This document shows, one piece after another, positions 37,083 to 45,948 of a stretch of DNA of 64,000 bases. The DNA lies in contig NZ_BAKK01000009.1 of assembly GCF_000614145.1 (NCBI RefSeq), positions 83,455-147,454 of the forward strand, given 5' to 3'. Every line of letters begins with the position of its first letter. Position 1 is the first letter of the stretch. Both the position numbers and the translations under genes were made by a program. This DNA is from Bacteroides faecichinchillae JCM 17102 (GTDB lineage Bacteria > Bacteroidota > Bacteroidia > Bacteroidales > Bacteroidaceae). A model generated the notes under the pieces. The model did not search any database and was not told the DNA's origin. It saw nothing but the letters and a program-made list of their open reading frames with translations.

Positions 37083-37102
37083 TTTCCTGTATATACAGGA
37101 AA
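37083..37102. other. 20-bp perfect palindrome after the response regulator gene
   Basis: TTTCCTGTAT/ATACAGGAAA is a perfect 20-bp palindrome with no spacer, starting 15 nt after the stop at 37067. A protein-binding site or part of a terminator region are both possible. Confidence 0.5.
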
Positions 37103-37124
37103 GAAATACTATGAAAATATAGAG

Positions 37125-37175
37125 AAGATACTACAACTATCAATTTATTATTGAGAGCCGTAGTATCTTTTTTCG
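37125..37175 (+). terminator. Terminator after the response regulator gene
   Basis: A 10-bp stem AAGATACTAC/GTAGTATCTT (37125-37134, 37160-37169) with a 25-nt loop is followed by TTTTTTC. Confidence 0.7.
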
Positions 37176-37255
37176 TTTCTCATCATATTTATATGAGATA
37201 ACTGTCTTGCATTGCTGTTTATACCATATAATATAAATAGGAAAATAGTATAAAG

Positions 37256-37298
37256 TTACTCCCGGTTCTCGGTATGTACCGATATTCGGGGGTAGTAA
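37256..37298 (-). terminator. Hairpin downstream of the SusCD operon
   Basis: An outer imperfect stem (TTACTCCCG with CGGGGGTAGTAA) encloses the perfect TCGGTA/TACCGA stem-loop (37269-37274, 37277-37282). It begins 8 nt after the last gene of the operon. No strong T-run follows, so function as a terminator is tentative. Confidence 0.45.
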
Positions 37299-37305
37299 TC
37301 TAGGT

Positions 37306-37869
37306 TTAGTTATTAATCTGTGGAGCACTCCAAGTCTCGTCTGCATCCCAACCAGTGCGTCGGAAACCTGTTACAGTGTAAGTTTTTCCATTCAATGTAT
37401 ATTTTACTTCGATACCATCAGATTTTCCATTCGTAGGTGTAGTTACACTTTTCAATGTCAGTATACCGGAATTTACAGTGAACGTTCCGTTTACAGTTGC
37501 TCCGTCTGCCTCCATGTTACCAGCTGTACCGCTGAAAGTGAGATCTTTCACATTGCAATTAATTTTTCCTAATATGCCGGTACTGAATAACTCATCACTT
37601 GGTAGCTTGATCCATAATTTGTCTTTATCGTTATCTGTCGTATTATACAGATACATATATGTACCGAATACATCAGTCTTTTGTCCATCCGAATCTGTAA
37701 TAGTGTGCATTACAATCTCTTTTCCAGCTTCATCAATCACTTTTACATAATACTGTCCGCTCAGCGGATAAACAGGTGAGAACTCCTGTTCATAGTCTCC
37801 ATACGTGTCGCATGAGATTAATCCAACCATAGCGAATATCAAGAAAAATAAATATTTAATAGGTTTCAT
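37306..37869 (-). CDS. Lipid-binding/lipocalin-like lipoprotein linked to SusCD
   Basis: A 187-residue lipoprotein with signal peptide and lipobox (VGLISCDTYGDYEQ), followed by a beta-rich domain of the type annotated as lipid-binding putative hydrolase (PF12888-like) in Bacteroides. The segments SGQYYVKVIDEAGKE, FGTYMYLYNTTDNDKDKLWIK and YTVTGFRRTGWDADETW support that. It lies 35 nt after the SusD gene and is the third gene of the operon. Surface exposure and ligand are unknown. Confidence 0.7.
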   Translation of the reverse strand: MKPIKYLFFLIFAMVGLISCDTYGDYEQEFSPVYPLSGQYYVKVIDEAGKEIVMHTITDSDGQKTDVFGTYMYLYNTTDNDKDKLWIKLPSDELFSTGILGKINCNVKDLTFSGTAGNMEADGATVNGTFTVNSGILTLKSVTTPTNGKSDGIEVKYTLNGKTYTVTGFRRTGWDADETWSAPQINN

Positions 37870-37904
37870 AGATATATCCTTTCTTTATGTTATAAATTCA
37901 ACTT

Positions 37905-39383
37905 TTATTTCTTATGCCACCAAAGCGGTTCCGTAATTCCCGGTATGACAGTTGGTGCACTTGTGTTGTAATCTAATGACTCTTTGGAGTAGATAAAACG
38001 ACTTGGGAAGGCACCTTTTGCCAATGAACTGTTTGGGTTATAAGCCAGCTCACCTGTTGCATAATTATCGTTAGTCGTTTCTACATTTCCTAAAGCCGGA
38101 ATTCTAGTACGATTGATGTCAAACCAAGTGTCCCATGCCTGACAACGAGTGCTGGCTACCCATTTCTGAGTAAGGATACATTTCAACATTGTATTTTCAC
38201 TTGTGTCGTCGAAAGCATATTTACCTCCGTCAGCAATGAAATCTGTTGCATCGTGACTCCATCTTTCAAATGATAAATTAACAGCATTCTCGTAATGAGT
38301 TTTGGCATTGCCTTTATCACCAAGTCGTGCGTAGCATTCGGATAGCAGGTATTCTGTTTCAGCAGCCGACATATAGTAAACAGGGTCGAGTGCACCGATG
38401 ACAGCCCGGGAGGTTTCTCTAATGGAGTAAAGCTTAGAATCTCTACTTCCGTAAGGAATAGCTTTATACGCTGAGTAGTCAGATCCGGCTGTTGTCTCAT
38501 AAAAGTCTTTGATACGTGGATCGTCATTCTCATTCAAATATTGGTAGAGAGTAGTGCAGGCACGTACATTGTTCGTTGTATTTAACTGGCGACGGTCATT
38601 CTCATAGAACGGATTCGATTTGTTTACTACATCTTCAAAACAATGGACCGTTGCATCATCTTTCAAGAAATCACCCGCAGCAAGCATTGTTTGAATTTCA
38701 GTTTTGTTTGCTTCGAAGTCTCTCATGAGCAGTTTTAGTTTTAACGTTTTGGCAAACCGAATCCATTTCGTCATATCACCATCATAAATATAATCTTCCA
38801 CACTCATAGCGAGCAACCCTTTTGCAGATGCATCGTCAGCTTTATCGATAGCATCATTCAACATTTGGATGATCCCTGGATAAACTACGGTTTTGCTATC
38901 GTCATATTTGCAGTTCTTACCTTTCAATGCTTCGGTGAAAGGAATATCTCCATAAGCGTCAGTTAGTACGTGATAGGTGAAGGCAGTCATTACTTTACCT
39001 ACTACCCAGTAATTCCAAGCACCTTCGGCTTCTGACTTCTGGATTACAAGATCAAGGTCGGGCAGCACGTCGGCATAAGGGATTCTCCATAAACGCAAGT
39101 CACTGGAAGAGGTCATCGCATAATTGACAAGTGTGATATACTGGCTTGATGATGGATTCTGAGTGTAGTGCTGTGCCCACATAGAGCCGTAGAGTTGATA
39201 TAGATATCCCATGACTCCCGCCGAACCTGTGAATGCAGATGGCAGTAGGGCTGATACAGTTACTTGTGATTCTCCCGGATAGTTCGGGTTCTCATTGATG
39301 TTCAGATAATTTTCGCATGAAACAAATGTTCCGAACAATAGAGTGCTAAGTACACCTATATATATTTTTTTTAATCTTTTCAT
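37905..39383 (-). CDS. SusD/RagB-family outer-membrane lipoprotein (SusD-like_2 type)
   Basis: The nutrient-binding lid of a SusC-type transporter, 492 residues, with lipobox FVSCENYLNINENPN. Features typical of the SusD-like_2 group are VSALLPSAF, YGSMWAQHYTQNPSSSQY, HVLTDAYGDIPFTEAL, WIRFAKTLKLKLLMR and the C-terminal FDINRTRIP and PSRFIYSKES. It lies 13 nt downstream of susC. No glycosidase, sulfatase or regulator is beside it, so the substrate is not a recognisable polysaccharide. Peptides or small molecules are possible. Confidence 0.92.
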   Translation of the reverse strand: MKRLKKIYIGVLSTLLFGTFVSCENYLNINENPNYPGESQVTVSALLPSAFTGSAGVMGYLYQLYGSMWAQHYTQNPSSSQYITLVNYAMTSSSDLRLWRIPYADVLPDLDLVIQKSEAEGAWNYWVVGKVMTAFTYHVLTDAYGDIPFTEALKGKNCKYDDSKTVVYPGIIQMLNDAIDKADDASAKGLLAMSVEDYIYDGDMTKWIRFAKTLKLKLLMRDFEANKTEIQTMLAAGDFLKDDATVHCFEDVVNKSNPFYENDRRQLNTTNNVRACTTLYQYLNENDDPRIKDFYETTAGSDYSAYKAIPYGSRDSKLYSIRETSRAVIGALDPVYYMSAAETEYLLSECYARLGDKGNAKTHYENAVNLSFERWSHDATDFIADGGKYAFDDTSENTMLKCILTQKWVASTRCQAWDTWFDINRTRIPALGNVETTNDNYATGELAYNPNSSLAKGAFPSRFIYSKESLDYNTSAPTVIPGITEPLWWHKK

Positions 39384-39396
39384 ATTCAGTCATTTT

Positions 39397-42300
39397 TTAG
39401 AATACAATTTTGATACCTCCTCCTATGTTACGTGTAGAAGGAAGTGAAGCGAATTCACCGATTTCCGACAGGATATCGTTACCGAAGTTGGTGATTTCCG
39501 GATCGACATAGTTGTTAGCTTTCGGAGTCCACATAAAAAGGTTACGTCCAATGAAGCTCAAGTCGAGTTGTTGAATACCCAGTTTAGAAATCAATACTTT
39601 GGGGAATGAGTATGATAGTACTAATTCTCTCAGTTTCACATAGCCTTTCGGGATAACAAAATTCTCGAACTGACTTCTGGAATAAGCGTCACTATAAAAG
39701 TTACTCATGTTGTCGCTGGTTACCGGATTATTATTTTCGGCATATCCGCCATTGGGTAAGGCCATTACAGAGTTCGGAACAACAAACGGTTCACGGTTAT
39801 TGAACACTGAGCGTGTGGTGTTACCGACGAAGTGCATCAACTGCGCTGTGTAAGAATACATATATCCTCCTTTGCGCCAATCGGCTACTGCCGAGAGAGT
39901 GAAACCTTTGTACGTGATACGTGTATTGAATCCCATGTTGAAATCAGGAGCTGAAGAACCGATAGTTTTCATTTCACTGTTACTCGTTGTCGGAATGCCG
40001 TTTGCATCTACGATCACTTTTCCGTAATAAGGACTATTTGGGTCCTGTACAGTAGCAATGGCTGGGACTTGGAATATACCGAGAGGTTCGCCCACCTTGG
40101 CTACGAAGTTGGCGCTGTACGCTGTTTGCAGTACATATTCCGTTACAGGAGTATCACCTTCATTCCAGAGTTCTTTTACTTTACTCCAGTTTTTACTGAA
40201 TGTGACACCGAGATCCCATTGGATATCCTTGTTACGAATTGGTGTCAGGTTTACTGACAACTCGATACCTTTATTGGAAATCTTCCCCACATTACGAGTT
40301 GCCGTAGTGTAACGAGTTTCCGGAGCGACGTTTGCTGCTATAATTTGGTCTTTGGTCAGCTTATTGTAGTAAGCAAAGTCGATGTTGATTCGGTTGTCAA
40401 TAAAATTAGTTGTTATTCCCAATTCCCATTCGGAAGTCTTTTCCGGTTTCAGATGGTTGTTTGCCTGACGGTTATATTCTGTTAGGCCCAATGCACCATT
40501 CAATGGAGTATAGATATATCCGAAACCTGTTGATATCTGAGTCGGTACGAAATAAGGCATTGTCCGGTAGACATTGGCATCATTACCAGTTTGTCCCCAG
40601 GCTGCACGTACTTTCAGGTAGTTCACAATGTTATTTTTCAGAGAAGGAATCATATCCGTCAGAATCACTGAAGTGTTGATGCCACCGTAGAAAAAGCTGT
40701 TTGCATGAATCGGCAATGTAGACGACCAGTCGTTACGTCCTGAAAGATTGACAAACCAGAAGTTTTTGTATCCGAACTCCACCTGACCAAATGCTCCGAT
40801 TGTTCTGCGTAATTCACGATAGTTAGTGCTGAGTGGTTTGTCGATACCATTTTCAAGGTTGTACCAACCAGCCATGAATAAACCATCAAGGTAAGATTTC
40901 AGGTAAGAAGATTTCCGCTGGTTGAGGTTCCAACCAAGAGTACCTCCTAAAGTGATATCCTCACCGATGTTGTAGTTGGCATTCATGAAGAGGGTAGCGT
41001 CTAATTGGTCGTAGTTGTCAGAACGTTCTGTATACGTACCTCTTTCATCTGATTTACCTCCATCTGCACTGTAAGAGTTTTCCGCATAAGTCAATTTGGC
41101 TGTACGTAGTTTCTGGCGGGAGTTGGTAAAGTCGCCACCGAGACGGCTACTGCTTTAAGACCGGGCATTACTTCATAAGCAAGTTCCAGTTTACCATAGA
41201 TACGGTCATCTTGGTAGTTATTCTTGTTGTTAGCAAGTACCCAATAAGGATTTTGTGCATACCAAGTGTAATAGTTATTACCATCATAACGAATGTCATT
41301 GAAATCTTTCATGACTGAGTAGTCAATGTCTACCGGATGTTGAATTAGTTCCTGTTGCATGGTAGCACCGGCTTTCCCTTGCCCTGCGGCGGCTTTGGTC
41401 ATATCCTTACGAATATAGCTGACATTAACGTCTGCACTGAACTTATCGAATTTCATGTTACCACGAAGGGAGAACGTGTTACGCTCATATTTATCGGCAT
41501 TATTCGGCAGGATACCATTTGAGGTGGTGTTTCCATAAGAAAGGAATAAACCTACTTTTTCAGTACCGGTCCGAATGCTTATATTATTGTTCATTTCGAA
41601 TCCTGTAGTGTAAAAGTTACGTAAGTTGTCTTTTATGAATGAATAATGTTTTTTCATCTGAGGATCGAGGTTGTACGAACCCCATTCATTCATTCTTCCA
41701 TCGAGTGCAGGTCCCCATGAACCGTTTTCACTTCTGTCCCAAGTGCCCCAACCTTGACCAAACTTATCCTGATCTTGTGGAACACGTAATACGTTGGAGG
41801 CCATGAACGATCCATCATACGAAACGGTCAACTTCTCTTGTTTCGCACGTTTAGTTGTAATCATAATAACTCCATTAGCAGCACGTGAACCATAAAGTGC
41901 AGTTGCCGAGGCACCTTTTAGTATGGTTACTGATTCTACATCCTCCGGATTAATATCATTTGCACCGTTACCAAAGTCTACAGCGTCATTTGCCTCGATC
42001 ACTCCGTTGCCTTTATCATTAGACAAGCTGGTATTGTTGGATATCGGAACTCCGTCGATTACATACAATGGTTGATTGTTGGCGAAAGAAGAGTAGCACG
42101 AACGATTACTTTCTGTGAACTACCAGCTGTACCGGAATTAGAAATATTAAGTCCGGCTACTTTTCCTGAAAGCCCTGCCATTACCGAACCGGATTTAGCT
42201 GCGATCAAGTCATCGTTCTTCACAGTAGAAGAAGCATATCCCAAAATCTTTTCACTTCTCTTGATACCCATAGCAGTTACTACCACTTCGTCCAATGCCT

Positions 42301-42601
42301 TTGCATCCGATTTAAGTACGATTTTCAATACTCCATCTTTGATGCTAACATCTTGTGGGGCCATCCCCATGTAAGACACATGAAGGGTTTTGGCTGTGGC
42401 GGGAACTCCTGAGATAGTAAACTTGCCGTCAATATCGGTGATTGTTCCTTGTGTAGTTCCAGCTACCAATATTGATGCACCTACAACGGGTAATCCGTCT
42501 TCCGCAGAAGTAACAACTCCTGTTACTTTCGACGTTTGCGCTGTCATTATACCTACACTTACAAAAAGGCAGGCCAACGTTAATAATAATTTCTCTTTCA
42601 T
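39397..42601 (-). CDS. SusC/RagA-family TonB-linked outer-membrane protein, two one-base frameshifts
   Basis: TonB-dependent transporter barrel partnered with the SusD-like protein. Signal peptide, carboxypeptidase-like regulatory domain (TSKVTGVVTSAEDGLPVVGASI), the SusC-specific LDEVVVTAMG(I) box and the plug domain come first. The frame breaks near 42096: one base restores VIVRGYSSFANNQPLYVIDGVP. It breaks again near 41146: one base restores RLGGDFTNSRQKLRTAKLTYAEN. The joined protein is about 1068 residues, normal for the family, and ends with a C-terminal aromatic (GGGIKIVF). Both lesions are single missing bases next to a GC doublet, so sequence error is likely. Confidence 0.92.
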
Positions 42602-42906
42602 AAAACTCTCTCTCTTTAATTTAACTTATAAAAACTGTTGTTTGCTTTCTAACTAAGTATTAATTCTCATTGATAACTAAACTCTGTGCTGACCTTTATG
42701 CTGAGACAACATCTTTTACGTTAGAATTGTTTGCTTACAATGAATAAATTTAAAGTAGAGTGGTTATTTTTATGACATTTTGAATGCAGGCTTAATATTT
42801 ATGCAATTTAATAAATAAAAAATAATAGTTTAAAAAAGTATTATTGGCTGGTTTGTCCACATCTCTTTATCAAGGAAGGTATAAAAAGAGAGGCTGTATC
42901 TTTTTG
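42602..42906. other. AT-rich spacer upstream of susC, long leader
   Basis: The 305 nt between the PiT gene and susC contain no gene. It presumably carries the susC promoter and leader and the PiT terminator. I could not find an exact TAnnTTTG on the minus strand here. Confidence 0.6.
42810..42845 (-). terminator. AT-only hairpin after the phosphate transporter
   Basis: On the minus strand, AATAATA, an 11-nt loop and TATTATT (42821-42827, 42839-42845) are followed by TTTTTATTTATT. The stem is weak but the T-run is good. Confidence 0.45.
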
Positions 42907-45159
42907 TTATGGCATCTCCGTTTCCATCTGGAATTTGCGACTTACCTTCATTAGGTTGATAGTGTAAGTTACCACGTTTTGTGCTTCCTGAACCATAGTG
43001 AGATAAACCATGCTTACACGTATACTACCTGTCTGACTTTGGATACGTTGTAACTCCTGACGTTTCAGATGAGAAAGTTGGCCGTTCAGGTCGTTGGCAC
43101 GACGAATTACTTCTTCCATATCGTTATAGTCATTGTTTTCCAATCTCTTGCGGCATTGTTGAATCAAATAGGTGATATCTTCTGCTACGTCGCTGAATTC
43201 ACCTTTCTGAATAGCATCCAGCGGGTTGAAATTATTATCGATATGTTCCAAACAAGGTTCGCTGAGACGGGCGATACTGTAAACTAGTTCACTGGCAAAG
43301 TCATTTCCTTGATAATAATAAAGTCCTTTTTCAAGAACAGTCGTGTTGTCAAGGCGACACATGGCAACTGTTCCCGTACGTTTCATCTGTTTGATGAGTT
43401 GTTTTTCGAATTTGGTAGCTCCCATAGAACGCCGTAGCCCTCTCAGGTTTTCGTGGATAAATGAATTCACAGTTAATTCGAAGTTGGTTTCTGCATATTC
43501 TAATACCTTGGCTAGTTCCTCACGGGTATGTTGGCGCATTAATTGCAAAGCTTCTTCTTCGTCGGTAGTTTGCATCAGTTGTTTTAATGTCTCGTTAGCT
43601 TGTTCTTTTGCTTTACGTTTCTTATACATTATTTGGCTACGTATTAGAATAAAGACAGCAATACCAATCAGGACAATGATAGATATATTTCCTCCATAAT
43701 GCAATACCATCGTTACAAAGAAACAGATGGTAAAGGCTGCGCCGGCTGTGATGAACCATCCTCCGATAACACTTAATACGCCAGTAATACGGTAAACGGC
43801 TGAGTCACGTCCCCAGGCACGGTCGGCGAGCGAGGTACCCATGGCAACCATGAAGGTTACGTAAGTAGTAGAAAGCGGCAATTTCAAGGAGGTTCCCAAG
43901 GCAATAAGTAACCCAGCAAGTACTAAGTTTACGGAGGCCCGGACTAAGTCGAAAGCTGCTCCGTCAGCAATGATAGCTTCATCTTTGCGGAAACGGGTAT
44001 CGAGCCATTTCTTAGTACCTTCTGGTGTGATGCGTGATATTGTGTTAGCAAGGGTCATACTTATACGGACCATGGTACGGGCGATTGGTGTACTTCCGAA
44101 GTTCTCTTCTCCTTCATCCTGACGGGAGAGATCGACAGAGGTTTTTATAACGGCATGTGCTTTTTTTGAGGTGCATAAGGCATATACCATAATGGCTCCG
44201 GCACCGATCAGGAAATACCAGGGTGTTTTTGCCGGACCGAGTAAGGATGTCATCAGGAAGCTGTCGGGAGTAGTACCGTTTCCATTCATTGTAAAATCAA
44301 TAAAAGAGGAGTAACCGGCTAAAGGTACACCGATAAAATTTACCAAGTCATTACCGGCAAAAGCAAGGGCGAGGGCAAAAGTTCCCATCAGTACTACTAT
44401 TTTAAATACATTGACTTTCAGCCAATGAAGTACTTGCATCAGGATAGTGAAAAACACGAATAGTATGAAGATTAGCATCAGAGTATTCTCTTGTATCCAC
44501 AATTTATTTTCGGGTGTCATGAAGGAACTGTCCTTCAAACCTTTAATAAGCATAAAGTAGATGATGGAAGTAGCGGCGATACCTCCGAACAGCCCGATTC
44601 TATATTTGATTTTTTGGGTATAATTGAAAGTAAAGACTACGCGGGCAATCCATTGTACCACCATACCAAAAAAGAAAGCGATTGCAACAGATACGAAGAT
44701 TGCCATGATGACGGAGAGTGCTTTGTCAGTATTGATAAGTTGCCCCAGACTGAGTGTGTTGTCGGCATTTACTTTAATCAATGAAAGTGCAAAGGTTCCT
44801 CCAAGAAGTTCAAATACCAAGGATACGGTGGTAGAGGTAGGCATTCCCATTGAATTGAATACATCCAGTAGTACGACGTCGGTTAGCATAACGGCAAGCA
44901 ATATGCACATAATTTCCGCAAAATAGAAATGTTCCGGTTGGTAGATACCGTGTCGGGCGATGTCCATCATTCCATTAGATAGTGAAGCTCCGATGAAAAT
45001 ACCTATACCGGCAATGAATAAGATAGTTTTGAATGAAGCGGCTTTTGCTCCTACTGCTGAATTTAGAAAGTTTACCGCATCGTTACTCACACCGACGATC
45101 AGGTCGAAGACTGCAAGTACGAAGAGGAAAATGATAATGCATAAGTAAATTGTCTCCAT
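42907..45159 (-). CDS. PiT-family inorganic phosphate transporter with C-terminal helical domain
   Basis: A 750-residue membrane protein. The duplicated PiT signature is present: GVSNDAVNFLNSAVGAKAAS (about residues 23-42) and FAGNDLVNFIGVPLAGYSS (about 266-284), with about 12 hydrophobic helices up to residue 510. The last 230 residues are soluble, strongly helical and charged (KRKAKEQANETLKQLMQ ... HLKRQELQRIQSQTG), reminiscent of the PhoU/DUF47 proteins usually encoded beside PiT transporters but here fused. This suggests built-in regulation. ppk1 lies upstream on the same strand, linking phosphate uptake to polyphosphate. Ion specificity is inferred from the family. Confidence 0.88.
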   Translation of the reverse strand: METIYLCIIIFLFVLAVFDLIVGVSNDAVNFLNSAVGAKAASFKTILFIAGIGIFIGASLSNGMMDIARHGIYQPEHFYFAEIMCILLAVMLTDVVLLDVFNSMGMPTSTTVSLVFELLGGTFALSLIKVNADNTLSLGQLINTDKALSVIMAIFVSVAIAFFFGMVVQWIARVVFTFNYTQKIKYRIGLFGGIAATSIIYFMLIKGLKDSSFMTPENKLWIQENTLMLIFILFVFFTILMQVLHWLKVNVFKIVVLMGTFALALAFAGNDLVNFIGVPLAGYSSFIDFTMNGNGTTPDSFLMTSLLGPAKTPWYFLIGAGAIMVYALCTSKKAHAVIKTSVDLSRQDEGEENFGSTPIARTMVRISMTLANTISRITPEGTKKWLDTRFRKDEAIIADGAAFDLVRASVNLVLAGLLIALGTSLKLPLSTTYVTFMVAMGTSLADRAWGRDSAVYRITGVLSVIGGWFITAGAAFTICFFVTMVLHYGGNISIIVLIGIAVFILIRSQIMYKKRKAKEQANETLKQLMQTTDEEEALQLMRQHTREELAKVLEYAETNFELTVNSFIHENLRGLRRSMGATKFEKQLIKQMKRTGTVAMCRLDNTTVLEKGLYYYQGNDFASELVYSIARLSEPCLEHIDNNFNPLDAIQKGEFSDVAEDITYLIQQCRKRLENNDYNDMEEVIRRANDLNGQLSHLKRQELQRIQSQTGSIRVSMVYLTMVQEAQNVVTYTINLMKVSRKFQMETEMP

Positions 45160-45512
45160 AAAAATGTGTATGTTATTTCTGAGTGCAAAAGTCTGATTTT
45201 GACGTTGCAGTGAAATGTCGTATGTGTTACATTTGTGTTACAAGCTGAAAGTGTCTGGTAAAGGTATTATACAGGACGAATGGAAGGAGAGACTTGTGAG
45301 AGATTTCTTTCGGATGGGATATATAAATGAAAGATGAAGATGTTCTGTTTTTAAGAATATAAGAGGGAGTAGTAGGATATAAAAGATGATTATAGAGCGA
45401 ATTATGTATACTTTGTTGCAAGAATATACATATTTCTTGTTTGTAATTGTATTTGTTTGCAAATAATATACTGTTTTATCTGACTTAAATGGTAGTTACT
45501 TTGTATGTGAGG
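45160..45512. other. Non-coding spacer upstream of the phosphate transporter
   Basis: About 350 nt with no convincing gene. Short open frames on the minus strand (45227-45462) are overlapping, Ser/Tyr/Ile-rich and lack starts with context. Presumably contains the PiT promoter, but no exact TAnnTTTG was found. Confidence 0.55.
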
Positions 45513-45623
45513 CGAAGTTCCTTTTAAAGGAACCTCACCTTGCTCGCCGACCAACCTCGCCTTCCTTTAAAACCAACCTCGCCTTCCTTTAAAACCAATC
45601 TCGCCTTCCTTCTTAACAGAGCT
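45513..45623. repeat. Tandem array with 22-nt period
   Basis: Units start at 45513 (23 nt), 45536, 45558, 45580 and 45602 (22 nt each), all ending in a C-T dinucleotide. Units 45558 and 45580 differ at one base (CGCCTTCCTTTAAAACCAAc/tCT); 45536 and 45602 are diverged. The first unit contains the palindrome GTTCCTTTTAAAGGAAC. Non-coding. Confidence 0.8.
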
Positions 45624-45824
45624 GAAATGTGTACTTTTATTAGCTTCCTGGCTTTCTTTTTTATACTTGTTGGAAAAGATAATATCATGCGAAATAATCA
45701 AAAGGCGTATTGGCTTGTTGTGTATTTGATGAATAACGTTACGATTTTGTGTAAAGAATGGATTTTGTCTGTCAAAATGATCGATGAATAATTCGAATCT
45801 CTCGCATTTTTGCCCTAAACACTA

Positions 45825-45915
45825 AGAAAAGCTGAGAAATAATAGGCAGAAGAGCCAGAATGTGCCGTTTTTAAGATTGGCACCCTCTAGCTCTTGCTCG
45901 TTATTTGGCTTTTCT
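45825..45915. repeat. About 90-nt imperfect hairpin downstream of ppk1
   Basis: AGAAAAGC (45825-45832) pairs with GCTTTTCT (45908-45915). Inside, AAATAATAGGCAGAAGAGCCAGAATGTGCC pairs imperfectly with GGCACCCTCTAGCTCTTGCTCGTTATTT around an 11-nt loop. It begins 33 nt after the ppk1 stop on the minus strand. It could be a long terminator, a structured RNA or a miniature inverted-repeat element. Confidence 0.65.
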
Positions 45916-45948
45916 ACATTTTATTTTACTTATCTGCCCGAAATCTCA

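Noticed and set aside
39397..42601. Three separate genes for the SusC region
   Set aside because: The pieces abut at single-base breaks, and together give one normal-length SusC with every expected domain in order.
45227..45462. Two overlapping short frames upstream of the phosphate transporter
   Set aside because: They overlap each other in different frames, are rich in Ser/Tyr/Ile, and have no motif or upstream signal.
45540..45791. 83-codon plus-strand frame
   Set aside because: Its first third is the 22-nt tandem array; the rest has no recognisable domain.
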